From: Dendrocalamus latiflorus
Taxonomy: Eukaryota; Streptophyta; Magnoliopsida; Poales; Poaceae
Direction: 5' to 3'
Length of the DNA stretch: 64,000 nt
NCBI GenBank assembly: GCA_017311315.1
Contig: CM029660.1
Location: 12,759,430-12,823,429, forward strand
Positions 45,041 through 57,397 of this stretch are shown one piece after another (positions within the stretch are counted from its first letter, which is position 1; each line of letters opens with the position of its first letter). Under the pieces are notes generated by a model. It did not search any database. It saw only the letters and a list, made by a program, of their open reading frames with translations, and was not told the origin of the DNA. The position numbers were made by a program, and so were the translations under genes.

Positions 45041-46709
45041 GATGAGTATATTGACAAACTCAGAAAATGCATGAAAGTTGAGTTTGTTTTAAAGAGTCCA
45101 ACATGGTTCAAAGAAAAGAATAAAGCTAGTGACCATGTCGACACACAGAGCAAAAGAAAGAACAAGTTTTCCTCAAAGCTCTCGAAATGGCTTTTTCTAC
45201 CACTATTCTCCCCCTTTTGGCAATAAACACATCAAGGATGCAAAGAAGAGAATAAGATCACAAAGATGGATGAAATGGCTGAAATTTGTTTATTTAAGCA
45301 TGTAGAGCCATGAGAATTATCCATAGTGACCATAATGAATTACACCAAGTCATAACTCAATAAAAGGCTATCTAAATCATGAAAAAATATGTATAAGCGA
45401 GCTAGAGCACATAGATGACAATCTGAACATGTAATACATTATGTGAGCAAGTTAAGTCATCAATAAGCAAAGTCTAGCTAGAGATATCCAAGGATGATGC
45501 AAGCCATGTCAATAAGCTAAGCGGAACCAAGAAGCTAGTATTGAGACCAAATAGAGTGTTATGCTCAAGAATGAAACATTGGTTTAAATACTTGGTTCTT
45601 TTTGTGTAATTAAGCAAATTGAGCACATAAAACATTATCTTTTTAAAACTCATGGTCGTTTCCAACCCAATTTTTTTGTTATGTGCTAGATCTCAAGCCT
45701 TATGCGACTACTCCAAGCAAGAAGCTTAAGAAGATAGTCTAGGTCATCCAAACCCCCCCTGAGTTCATGCCTAGTGCAATGGCAAGCCGTCTCATGAGAA
45801 AGGATTGGTGAAATCAGTTTTTTTCGCACAAAAGAGATCTTTTTGCTTTTTAAACATGTTGTACTAACTAATGTTGCATCAAGAGACTAACAACGCTCAA
45901 TCTAAGGCTCAATAGAGATTCAACGCTCAACTCAGCCTATTTGACATGGCATGAATCATAAAAGGATAGCTCAAGAAAGACTAGACTCAAGTGCTAGCAT
46001 GACAAGTTTTAATTCAAGTTGAGCAATTTTAATTAACTTATCATGGTAAAAGCTAGTCTACACATATGAGGTCATGATAAAACTAGCAAATAAGCACAAG
46101 TCATGGCAAGGTGTAAAGCATTATAAACATGTCATAGCAGGATAATAATCAAGGCTCAATGCAGTTATAATGCGAAAACCTAAACATGCAAGAAAATCCA
46201 GCTCTCCCTCAACATGTGATGCAACTTTTAGTTCAAGTTGAGTTATGTCAATATTAAGCTTCAGAACCTCCCAAAAGAACTCCCCATGAACCAAAGCAAT
46301 AAAATCGAGAAGCTGGCAAGAAAATCAGAACAGGCAGTCCTTAAAGTATAGATAAGATATAGAGGCAACTATGGCTCAGACTGACTCTCATCTACCCCAT
46401 ATGACTTTAGGACTATCAACTGATCATCTAACACGCTAAGGAGCAAACACGTACCCTGTCTACCCGAGAGTGGCCCGACCCTCGCTAGAACCTATAAGTA
46501 GTGAGTGAGCTCAACCTAGTGAGAAGAGAAACAACTAATAAGCAGCATCCTAGAATCACAAGATAAGAGTACGAAGTCTAAACACCTAGACAAGAGAAAC
46601 ACTCTAACCTATGCTAGAAAGACTAATCCTAATGCACCCGTATGCAATGCAACAGTAAGGAGTAAGAGCATAATCAATACAGTAAAGCAGTAAAGCACAA
46701 AACTCCCCC
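45041..46709. other. Non-coding region between pol and the 3' LTR
   Basis: About 1.7 kb, AT-rich, with three extra polypurine tracts. No envelope-like ORF was seen: the longest minus ORF (45474-45665, 63 codons) has no motif. Confidence 0.6.
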
Positions 46710-49700
46710 TCACAACAGCCCATAAGGACAGACCACCCCAAGCTCTCCCCGCAGAGCTGAAAACCTAGAGCTATCCAATGGCTTGGTGAAGATATCAGCC
46801 AACTGGTGGTCACTCTCCACAAACTGGAGCACTATGTCACCCTTCTCCACATGGTCTCTAAGGAAGTGATATCGAATATCAATATGCTTGGTCCGAGAGT
46901 GCTGCACTGGGTTCTTAGCAATGTTAATCGCAGAAGTGTTATCACAAAAGAGTGGAACACTATCTATGACTAACCCAAAGTCCCCCAGGGTCGAAGCCAT
47001 CCAAAGCACTTGGCTACAGCAACTGGCTGCAGCAACATACTCGGCCTCTGCGGTGGACTGTGCAACACCGGACTGCTTCCTAGAAGACCAAGAGACAAGA
47101 GAAGTGCCAATAAATTGGCAGGTGCCAGAAGTGCTCTTCCTATCTATCCTACAACCGGCAAAGTCTGCATCCGAGAAGGCTCTCAAGGAAAGACAAGAAG
47201 AGGAAGAGTACCAGATACCATAGTCAATGGTAGCTCGAAGGTACCGAAGAATACGCTTCACCGCCTGGCGGTGAGATACGCGAGGAGAAGCCTGAAACCG
47301 AGCACAAAGACACACATAGAAGTGTATGTCCGGTCTCGAGGCAGTGAGGTACAAGAGGGAGCCGATCATACTCCTATACTCCTTCTGATCAACTGGCTCG
47401 CCGTCCTCATCTGGGTCGAGAGAAACTGATGTGGCCATCGGAGTGGACACTGGCTTACCATCACTCATATCGAAGCGCTTCAGGAGGTCTCGAGTGTACT
47501 TACCCTGATGCAAGAAGGTACCCTCCCGAGTCTGCTTAATTTGGAAGCCAAGGAAGAAGCTTAACTCGCCCATCATGCTCATCTCAAATTCAGAGCTCAT
47601 GACATCCGAAAACTGGGAAACGAGAGCATGCGAGGAGCCACCAAAGATAGAGCCACCAAAGATAATGTCATCCACATAAATCTGGACGAGCAGAAGGTCT
47701 GTGCCATGCCTACGAATGAACAAGGTCTTATCCACCTTACCCATCTCAAAACCATGACTCAGAAGGTAGGACTTAAGCCTCTCATACCAAGCTCTAGGGG
47801 CCTGCTTAAGTCCATACAAAGCTTTGGAAAGCTTGAAGACATGGTTTGGGTATTTAGGGTTCTCAAAACCTGGAGGCTGTCTCACATAGACTTCTTTCTC
47901 AATGATCCCATTAAGGAAGTCGCTCTTGACGTCCATCTGGTAAAGCTTGAAACCCTTAGAAGCTGCAAAGGCAAGAAGGATTCTAATGGCCTCAAGTCGA
48001 GCTACAGGGGCAAAGGTCTCCTCGAAGTCTAGACCCTCAACCTGAGAAAACCCTTGAGCTACCAATCTAGCCTTGTTTCGAATGACTACCCCATCCTCGC
48101 TCTGCTTGTTCTTGAACACCCACTTGGTTCCAATGACATTGTGACCTCTCGGGGGCTCAACAAGCAACCAGACCTTGTTTCTTTCAAAATTTTCTAACTC
48201 CTCATGCATGGCAATGACCCAAGATTCATCGGAAAGAGCATTGGAAACATCTTTGGGCTCAAAGGAGGCAATGAAAGTAGAATGGAGACAGAATTGAGAT
48301 AAGCCAGATTTTGAGCGGGTCACACGCTCGAAAAGGTCTCCAATAATCTGCTCTGAAGGATGAGCTTTCTGGATATGTCTAGGAGGTCCAGGATGAGATG
48401 AAGAAGTGATCTCTACCTCATGAGCAGAAGAGGTAGGAACAGAGCCACTGGCTCCAGAAGACGCAGAAGGCATGGGCTGATCACCTCGAGGTGCAGTGGA
48501 AGACGGCACCTCGGGTGGAGGATGAGGAACTGGATCGGGTAAACAACCCTCATCTCCATCGTCCTCATCATCCACAAAGATGGGCTCGGACTGCTCTAAA
48601 GAACCTGAGATATCTGGCCTAGTCCCCGGACTGGCCTCGTCAAAGGTCACCTCACAGGTCTCTACCATTTTACTAGACTCGCAGTTCCAGACCCTATAAG
48701 CCCGTGAAGAAGTCGAATAACCTAGGAAGATCCCATCACAAGAACGTGACTCGAACTTATCTACGTTCCCGGACTTCAAAATAAAGCACTTGCAACCAAA
48801 CACACGAAAATGAGATACACTGGGCTTTCGCCCATATCTCAACTCATAAGAAGTACGGTGCAAGTGTGCCCTCAGAAAAACTCGATTTGAGATATGGCAC
48901 GCGGTGGCTATAGCCTCAGCCCAAAACTTCCGCGGTGTAGAGTACTCATCAAGCATCGTCCTGGCCATCTGAACCAAGGTACGGTTCTTTCTCTCCACGA
49001 TGCCATTTTGCTGTGGGACGTGTGGAGAAGAGATCTGGTGCTCTACACCTGTCTCAACACAGAACCTCTCAAAGTAGGAATTCTTGAACTCCGTGCCATT
49101 GTCACTGCGGATCGCTCTCAAGGCACCCGGGAGCTCAACAGAAAACCTACTGACAAGACCTCGGAAATGTGAAAATGTCTCATCCTTCGAGGCTAAGAAA
49201 AACACCCAAGAGTACCTCGAGAAATCATCGACCACGACAAGAACATACCACTTCCCTCCCACTGACTGCACTCGAGCTGGTCCAACTGTGTCCATATGGA
49301 GCAGCTGTCCTGGTGCATCGGTCATAGTAACTATGACCGGAGGATGGGAAGCAGCAACCATCTTGCCGTGCCGGCAAGGAGCATAAACTAGATCTTTGAC
49401 CATCTTGAGTTTCGGCAGACCACGAATGAGATCGTGGCCGCTAACTCGAGTCAAATGGTCAAACCCAATATGACGAAGTCTCCTATGCCAGAATGAAAGG
49501 TCGCGGGACTCAGAAGCAACTAAACACCTAAGAGGATCACTAGAAGACTCAGAAAAATCAGCACAAAAGATCCTCCCAAAACGAGAAATCCCGCAAACCA
49601 GACTACCCGAAGAATCAAGAATTTTGCAATTGATTTTCTTAAAGCTCACCTCGTAACCGTCATCGGTAAGCTGAGAGACTGAAATCAAATTATACTGCAA

Positions 49701-49922
49701 CTTACTAACCAAGGCAACATCTCTCAAGATAAAAGAGTTATTTACGCGCACTGTACCTTTGGCGATAACGCGCCCAGATGAAACATCTCCGAAGGTGATC
49801 GTCTCATCACCTGGAGCACGGGCAAGGGAAGAAAACCAACGGGAGTCTCCGGTCATATGACGAGAACAATCGGAGTCTACAAGCCAAACCTTTCCCTTCC
49901 CTGCCCGGCGAACTTGAGTCAA
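46710..49922 (-). pseudogene. pol: Copia Pol: protease, integrase, reverse transcriptase, RNase H
   Basis: A 1070-codon open frame. Protease VDSDCSRHMTGD lies at about residues 15-26, with DSD where the aspartic protease motif is DSG. The integrase zinc region is FWHRRLRHIGF (about 143) and VYAPCRHGK (about 182), with Tyr in place of one CxxC Cys. The integrase core has MDTVGP, IRSDNGTEF and NGIVERKNRT (D, D, E). Reverse transcriptase has MDVKSDFLNG (about 662; A to D in the usual MDVKSAFLNG) and YVDD (about 750). RNase H has FSDADFAG (about 916), STAEAEY and FCDNTSA, ending at CPYGLL and a stop. The frame opens without an ATG and is joined to gag only by crossing at least one frameshift near 49925-49965, so no continuous gag-pol is made. 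The enzymes copy and insert the element; here the protease and zinc-binding changes make activity doubtful. Confidence 0.85.
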
Positions 49923-51660
49923 ACAGAGCGTAAAGTCTCAGTACTGGATAAATCAAGAGTGATTTTGGCACCCAATACCGAGTAACACGTCGAGCAGCAG
50001 AAGTAGTCAAGCACGACTGACCTCTAACTACCCTACGCTCTCTGTCGCTCAAAGAAGCAGAAGGTCTGTGAGCAGACCTGAAGCTGTTGCTGGGTCCGAC
50101 TGCTACGGAAAAGCGAGTCGGAGTACCGGCAACACGCTGATCACGCCGCGGGTAGCCATCTCGACGGGGGAAACGGGATCTACCCTCAGGACGGCGGAAG
50201 TCACGATCAAGAGCAGCATGAGGACGAAAAACAGAAGACTCAGAAAAACCAAGTCCTCGATGCTGCCCAAATCCATCACCAGAAGCAACCCTAGACCTCG
50301 TGCCGGTCTTAGGTGCACTCAGGGTCTGGGGCTGACCCTGAATACGCCTAAGTGCCTCAGCACGGTCTCTACGCGCAATCTTGGCGCGTCTGAAGCATCG
50401 ATCGATCGAGTGTCCATCCTTCTGACAGAAAGTGCAGTGGTACTTCACCTTCTGAGAGGTAGAAGTAGCACGGGGAGGCTTCGCCTTCTGAGAGGCCGAA
50501 GCAGCAGGTGAGATCACCTTACTGTCAGAAATCCCTTGGACAAAGCCCGCTGACTTAAATTGGACTTTCTCGGTCCTGGGCTCAGTCTCGATCACACCTG
50601 GTGCTATGGGTCTGAGCACGGCAGGTGGATGCTTCCTCATGCCCTCATAGAAATCATATCCTAGACCCTGATTAAATCTGCAAATCTTGGATTGGTCTAG
50701 AATAAGATTAAGCTTCTTCTTGCCGCCTACAAATCTCTCGAGAGTGTTCATAAGATATTGACACTCCCGAAAGAGAGAGGTACAAGAAGAGTAGGGGGAA
50801 GAAGGAGTAGCAGAAGGTAAGGGAGCAGATGAAGAACCAACAGTAGAGGAAAGAATGGCTTGTGCACGCACACCCGACTTTGAGGGGACAGTCCTACTAC
50901 TAGCCGGTTGGTTCACGTCGCTAAGCGTCTCAACCTTACCCTTGGGATTCTCCTTCCCCACCTCAGCAGTCACATCACAATGAGTTGATGGCTTCTCTAG
51001 TAAATCCTTAGTTAGCTTCACACATTGTTCATTCAAAGCAACGAGTTCAAGTTTTAATTTATCACAACTAATGCATGGTGAGCTAACAGGATCCTTAGTC
51101 GCAAACTGAGCTAGTTTGTTGTCACGATCAACCATCTCTTGAAATTGCTTAGAAACGGACTCAAGCTCAAGCGTCAATTTTGGACAGTTGGTGCAAGAAA
51201 CAACAGGCTCAAGTAAAGAAGCATGCAACTCAGCAATTTTATGATCTGCCCGTTTTAGGTTCATCTTCAAATTATTGCAGTTTTCACAAGTCTTGGGCAG
51301 ATCGAGCAACATGGTACAAAGACCTCTAAATGCGTTGTCCTTATCCTCACATGAGGTGCAAGCACTAGTGTCAACAGTAGGAGATGAAACAGGAACTACC
51401 CTACTCATCTCAAGCTCAGCAAGAAGACTAATGTTCTCCACCTTAAGCGTATCAAGCTCAGAAGACAAACTATCATGCGAGGTCCTTAGTTTCTCCATGC
51501 CACCCAAAAGAGCACAGCATGTATCACAATCATCACTAGAGGGAGCAGATGTAAGAGCAATAATCTCTAGTGACAATCTATCTACTTCCTTCTCTAACTC
51601 AGTACACCTAGCCCTATCTCTAGCATGAAATCCACCTAGCTTAAGAAAAGCATGATTGAG
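49807..51660 (-). pseudogene. gag: Gag C-terminal half: CxxC coiled coil and second zinc knuckle
   Basis: The frame covering 49807-51576, extendable upstream to about 51660, encodes a heptad-rich region with repeated paired cysteines (CCALL, CTSCEDK, CENCNNL, CTNCPKL, CISCDKL). A CCHC knuckle CTFCQKDGHSIDRC follows at about residue 380, then an Arg-rich tail. It is out of frame with the N-terminal gag part because of an apparent 2-nt deletion near 51655, next to a 21-bp tandem duplication (CGTAGGTGGGGCATACCTCGT twice, 51664-51705). It also loses frame with pol near 49940. Such a long extra region with a second knuckle is characteristic of Sirevirus gag. Confidence 0.75.
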
Positions 51661-52882
51661 CTTCGTAGGTGGGGCATACCTCGTCGTAGGTGGGGCATAC
51701 CTCGTCCGAGTCGGAGTACAGCTCGCTGTCGCTCAGTTCGCCCTCAAGGGCCATGAAGCACATGCCGGAGAAGTCGTCACCGCCCTTGGGGTCTTGGTCA
51801 CCTGTCCCGTCGTCGTCGCTCCATCCCTCCACCTCGCTGAGGTTGAGGTCGTCGAAGGCGGTGAGAACGTGATGGAACAGCTTCTTGGCTTTGCCAAGGT
51901 TGCGAAACTTCTTCTTGCCTTATGTAGGAGCTGGAGGCTTCTTGTTGCGGTTCTTGTCGGTGTAGTCGATCTTGCCCGAACCGCCGTAGTCGTTCTTGCC
52001 CTTCTCCAGCTTGGGACAGTTTGCCCGAATGTGGTTGGGGCCACCACACTCGAAGCAAATGACATGTCCTCCTCTCTTTCTGTCCCTCCTCCCCTTGTAA
52101 GCATGGGAAAATCTTCGAGCAAGGAGGGCCAGCTGCTCATCCGCAAGCTGCTCTAACTGATCATCAGTTATGTCACAGAGAGCAGCAAGGGAGAATCTGC
52201 AAGAGGACTCAGAAGAAGAAAGACCAGAAGCCAACGTGGGATCGGTGACTAACGCCATCGACTGTGACTTCGACTTGCGAGAGACAATGTCAATCTCGTG
52301 AGTCTTGAGGCGCGAGTACAGCGCATCAAGAGTCAAAGTCGAGAGGACTGTAGTGTCCTTGATGGTAGTCACCTTCATCTCCCAAACACGAAGATCGAGT
52401 GCAGCGAGCATCTGTCGAGCATTATCCGAGTCGGGGTATGTGAGACCGACCGCTCGAAGGTTGTTCAGAATCTTGTGAAAACGCGCAAAACACTCATCAA
52501 GGGACTCGCCAGTGAGCATTTCAAACTTGTTGTAATCTCGCTTGAACTGGTCCTGTCGCACCGTCTTTATTTGGGTGGTGCCCTCATGGTAAGCATCGAG
52601 GGTCTCCCAAATATCGAAGGCGGACGAAAGATGAGATATGTGGTCAAACTCGCTACGACTCAGGCCCTGGATTATGATGTTTCTTGCCTTAGCGTTTGCC
52701 TCAACATCATGCATATTTCCAGCATTGATGTTCTCATCGGCAGGAACAACAAACCGGACCTTGACCTTGCGCCAGATGGCGTACCCCTGAGCCTGGATGT
52801 ATGTCTCCATTCGGCTCTTCCAGAAGGGGTAATCGATGCCATCGAAAACGGGCGGCTTGGTGGAATACTTGTCCGTCGCCAT
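51641..52882 (-). pseudogene. gag: Gag N-terminal half with first zinc knuckle, one in-frame stop
   Basis: Starts at ATG 52882, 43 bp after the PBS. The Copia gag domain (KPPVFDGIDYPFWKSRMETY, then TWETLDAYHEGT-like and LTGESLDECFARFHKILNNL) precedes the CCHC knuckle CFECGGPNHIRANC at about residues 274-287. A TAA at 51918-51920 stops the frame after 320 codons. The same frame continues (KKKFRNLGKAKKLFHHV, then an acidic stretch SDDDGTGDQDPKGGDDFSGM) to a stop at 51641, caused by the nearby 2-nt deletion. The protein packages element RNA into particles; as it stands only the first 320 residues can be made. Confidence 0.8.
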
Positions 52883-52924
52883 GGCTCTAGAGACCGGTTA
52901 AGATCTATGAAGAAGAGCTAACCG

Positions 52925-52936
52925 GCTCTGATACCA
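52925..52936 (-). other. Primer binding site (initiator Met tRNA)
   Basis: TGGTATCAGAGC on minus, two bases inside the 5' LTR end. It matches the 3' end complement of plant initiator Met tRNA. Confidence 0.9.
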
Positions 52937-52938
52937 AT

Positions 52939-54664
52939 TGTTGGACCGAAATGGCGACAGAAGGGGGGTGAATGTCGCTTTCTAAAATTAAATTCGCCCC
53001 TCAAGTATCCACACTTATGCTTCTTCTCCAATAGCTATGGAAGCTATGAAGATAGAAGATATGCACTACTGGAAGACACAGCAACAAGGATAAAATAGAT
53101 CCAGAAAGAAACAGTTAAGAAAAATAAATTCAGAGCAAGTCTGACTGCAAGCGGTAGTACCGCTGAGCCAAGCGGTAGTACCTCTGGGCGGTAGTACCGC
53201 TGAGCCGAGCGGTAGTACCTCTGAGCGGTAGTACCTCTCGAGGAGCGGTAGTACCGCACGAAGAAAACAGCAAACAGGTTTTTCAGACAGCAACAACAAA
53301 ACTCCATACATCAACAAAATTAGAGAATTTCTTCTAGATTTCTCTGCCCAGATCAGTGTGTCTACCTCTCAAATAACCTATAGGGCCTAGGAAACAGAGC
53401 GATGACAACTCATGAGCACAAATTTCAGATTATAGCAAAAAATTTGAAACTTTTGCAAAACTGAGCCAAAACTCAAATTACTCCATAATCTTTGATCCTT
53501 TGGCTATGAAACTTTGAGGATGGCTAATTAATAGCCTATGGACTCTCCATGCCAAATTTCAAGCCATCTCGCGAAGGGAATCAAGATTTGCATTAAGCCC
53601 TAGAAGGAGGAAATGAAGAACAGGGAGGCTTAAAAACCCAAATATGAAATTAAACGAAGTTTGCTCTTGGGAAACTCGATCAAATGATCTTGAGGCATCA
53701 TCCCAACATAGAGCAACCCATTTTGGGCCTTCCCAGCAAGAAACAACAAGAAACTCAAAAAAATCAAGAAATCACCAAATGAGGAGAAACGAAGAACAGA
53801 GAGCACGAACAGAGAGAATCAAACTTCAGATTTTCATTCATTGAACCAAAAGGAATACAGAGGAGTCCCGATACGCATGGACACTAGAACAAGGAAGATT
53901 ACATGCGCATCACTCCAATCCCTCCCTCTCCCCAAGCCAAGAACTCATCTACCCTCTACATGCTTGGAGGAGACACAACACACAGGGAGGATGAACGAAG
54001 GAGACACCTTCTGCCCTTCTCAACCACTAAAGAGCAAAGGCAAAACCACATCCTAAAGACTCTTTTGACCAATACAAACCTTAACTCTCTCCCGAAGCCA
54101 TGAGGAGGCATGCAGCCCCTCCAATCCTATTTATAGCCCTTTGCTAGCGGGTCTCCAACCCGTTACGCCGGCTAAACCCGAACGGAACCGTCTCCCGCCT
54201 GTGCAGCCTCGCGAAATTCCCAATTCACCCCTCCTGCACCTTCCGGGAAGCTTCCGCGCTCCTTGTCGTCCACGACTCGCAACCACATCGAATCTCCGCC
54301 GTCTTCGACACATCCGACCGTTCTGAGCTCGACACCGCCTGTGTCTAGTCCGGTCACCTCGTGTCTCGCCACGACTCCACTTCGACATCCTGCAGTCATC
54401 ACAAACAAGAAAACACATCAAATAGCACCGCTCGATACACGAAAGCATAAAAGCATCAATGAACCTCATTATGCGAGAAATAGCCCAAATCTGTCAAATC
54501 GACATAATCTGCATTCTAACCACTTTGACTAGGTTTGACCAAGTCCGACCAAACCCATTGCACCACGCAACGACATGGTCCGACCATACAAACCAAACTC
54601 GACTCTCCTAAACCGATGTCAATTACTCATCACACACACGGGATGACCACCACATGGTCTCTCA
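52939..54664 (-). repeat. 5' LTR of the Sirevirus-like element
   Basis: 1726 bp, TG...CA ends intact, about 99% like its partner by eye. Its palindromic array (53152-53260) has six cores against eight in the other LTR. Confidence 0.9.
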
Positions 54665-57284
54665 CTCCCTTAGCACGGAATTAGGTTCCAAGGCATTGTA
54701 GCGTCACCGCACCATGCTCGATCATTTAGCGTCGCCCAAGCTCACCGTCGATCACCCTAGAAGCTGCCCCATGTGGAGGCTTGTGATGGGCCATGGGTTC
54801 CGTTTTGGCCCTCCCCTCAGGCCACCGCGGCCTCTTCCACCGTCGACGAGCTTCGCCATGGTTGACCAAGGAAGAAACCTTTAGCAACGCCATTAGCTGC
54901 TAATCACATGATTAAGGTTAGCGTAATGACCATGGTTTAGCTCGGGTTAATTAGTTGCTGACGCGTGGGCCCCCATACTGGTTCAAGTTAATGTTCGACT
55001 ATCAAGTGGGCCCCACCAGCTTTTAAATCCTTTTTAAACCATTTTAAAATAGTGGGAGCCACAAACATGTGGGTCCAATTTCTATTTGTACAGTAAAAAG
55101 GCACCACATGTCTGCCTCTGCCCTTTTTTCTTTTAAGAAATAAATCAAATCAAAATTTAATTGTTATGGGACCCAACTATCAGCCTCTATAGCTTTTTCA
55201 ATATAAAATTAATTAAAAATTAATTTTTAAAAAAGGGGTGGACCCCACTTGTTAGAGAGAATTTCTCTCCTCTGTTTATTTTTGGATTGAATGCAAATTT
55301 AAAATTTAGAGAACCCATTCTCGCTTGTCTTAGCTCCAAATTTGATAAAATTTGTTTGTAAAATTTATAAATTCAAGATCTATATAATGGTGCTAGTTTT
55401 GTTCAATTTGGAGTTCATTTGAGTTTTTTTGTATTTATTTGTTCTTGCTCATGTATTGTTATTTTTTGAAGCGACCATCTGAATAGAGTACGAGGACGCG
55501 GACGAGCCCCAAATCGAGCAAACTCAAGAGTTTCAAGACCAACCTGCTTTTGAGTTAGGCAAGTCAATATTTTGATCATATTTACCCTATATTTTATGCA
55601 AATTTATGTTCATTTAAATTAACAACTTGCATGCTCAAATTATCATGCAAAACGTATGTCAAACTCTAAGGTAGATACATGCCTACTTGGTATCATAGTA
55701 TTATTATGCCATCCTTGACACTTGAATTATATGAGACTTGTCACCCTAGATACTAAATGGTGACCTTACTATTTATAAGTCGTACTTAAGCGTCATGCTA
55801 GTCTTGTTTAAGTACCAGGACAATAACTTGCCCTAATAATCATCTTTTAAATCATTTAACTTGTTTTAGATAGTATTGGATGGAAATGACTAGTATATTT
55901 GAGATAACTTAGTTTATACTTCTCAAAATCTTAAAGCTTGCTATTACCATATCTGACTGGATGGTATGATAGTTGGTGCGGATGTAGCATAAGAAAATAT
56001 GGATTGTGGCATGTACCGCCTAGATGATTTAAGGACTTAATCCTGTGATGATATTCTAATATAAAGTAGTACAACCACAAGTCTATAATGGTATCGATCT
56101 GGCTAAATGATTTGTATCCATTAGTGCAAGTTGCACCATTGGAGTGATCCACGAGTCATGTCACTAGTTTTAAGCCATCGTGGATATGGGTCGTGTTGTT
56201 GGTGTAAGCCACTGTGTGGTGCAATAGGGGGTCTGGGTGTGGCAGATGTAGCCGCCCCTAGATGGAACCTTAGTGGGTGTAACTTACACTGGGGGATGCA
56301 TTGTAAAGGTCTTGTGATGATCTCCTTAATTTACATGTCTAAGGAAATGTGTGGAATATAGCTAGTTGATTATCTCTTGTGGGTAAAGTGTACATTCTCT
56401 GCAGAGTGTAAACTATTCGAACAACCATACCTAAGGTTAAGGGCGGTCATAGGAACTTACCTGAGTTAGTCTCTATTTCAAAACCTCTGTGGGTGGGATG
56501 AAAACTCATCAGGTGGATGTAAACCTAGTTGTGATTTTCTCTGGGTGGATGTAATCTAGTGTTGAATTTGGGTGGATGCGGCCCTAGTAATCAAAATTAA
56601 GCATATGGTGGATGGAACTATGTAATAGTTGAATGGAACCTACACCGCTACAAATATTGCACACTTTTACTCACTTTAATAAAACATGATTGGTTAAAAT
56701 GCTAAGTCATAGGACTTTCTAATTACTGTAATTTGACATGTTGTCTTTAGCAAATAAAAGAACCCGAGACATCCTTGTTAAGCCTTGCATGTGTAAGTAT
56801 TGTATTCTGTGTGTTGGCTTGTGGAGCACTGTTGTCCGTGATCACCCTTGCTCACCAAAGCCTTCAAAGCCCATGGACCAAGGTCACTACGTCTATTACG
56901 ATGTTCTCGGAGCTGAGGGTTATAAAGACGGTGGAGATTAGATTAGGCTCTAGTAGTCTAGATCTCACCCTAGTTTGGCCGACTAAGTCAATGCTTGCGT
57001 GCATCAATATTATCCAGGTCCTTGGTTAATATGGGTTGCCCACGGGTCACTCCAGTCACTTGCCTATGGCGAGATGTGCCTTCCCCTTTTGCTTCTGCTA
57101 CTACTTTCGCTTTTGTATAATGTATCCATTTGGCTAGAATGGCCCTATTGTAAACTTGACCTGAAACGATCTATTTGAACTACTATGTTTTGTAATATTA
57201 ATGCATGGTATGGTTTACATCCTAAATGAAATGATTCTACGTTGAATCTATGAGTACTATTTACTGTATATAGTTAATCTTTCC
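54665..57284 (+). mobile_element. 3' part of the older long LTR (Gypsy-like)
   Basis: Continues the block interrupted at 43264 (target CTCCC). It contains a blocked tail (GATTATCTCTTGTGGGTAAAG, CTGCAGAGTGTA) shared with 32.1 kb. The 3' terminus was not found; sequence with Copia RNase H similarity begins at about 57285. ORFs at 56131-57029 have no motif. Confidence 0.45.
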
Positions 57285-57397
57285 TCCATGGAAGCCGAAT
57301 ACATTATTGTATTTGAAGCAGCAAAGAAAGGTATATGGGTAAGGGAATTTCTTCCATCACTTAAAGTCATGGAAAGTGCATCGGAACCTGTCGCTTA
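57285..57397 (+). pseudogene. RNase H fragment of an older Copia element, left part
   Basis: Encodes SMEAEYIIVFEAAKKGIWVR and EFLPSLKVMESASEPVA, the SMEAEY region of Copia RNase H. It is cut at the GCTTA target by the next element and resumes at 63966 beyond it. The catalytic CDN that should follow is not evident. Confidence 0.6.

Larger units (their letters stand above)
43265..54664 (-). mobile_element. Sirevirus-like Ty1-Copia retrotransposon, 11.4 kb
   Basis: Two LTRs (43265-45029, 52939-54664) differ by about 15-20 single bases by eye plus one array deletion. Perfect 5-bp target duplications CTCCC lie at 43260-43264 and 54665-54669. The element reads on the minus strand: PBS, gag with two zinc knuckles and coiled coil, then protease-integrase-RT-RNase H (Copia order), and several polypurine tracts. 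Two-knuckle gag, multiple polypurine tracts and palindromic LTR repeats are Sirevirus traits. The coding region is broken (see gag and pol entries). Confidence 0.9.

Noticed and set aside
45041..46709. Envelope-like gene in the Sirevirus-like element
   Set aside because: Some Sireviruses have one, but no ORF above 63 codons with a membrane or coil motif is present.
47628..48032. Plus-strand ORFs across the Copia pol (47.0-49.4 kb)
   Set aside because: Antisense shadows of the 1070-codon pol frame.
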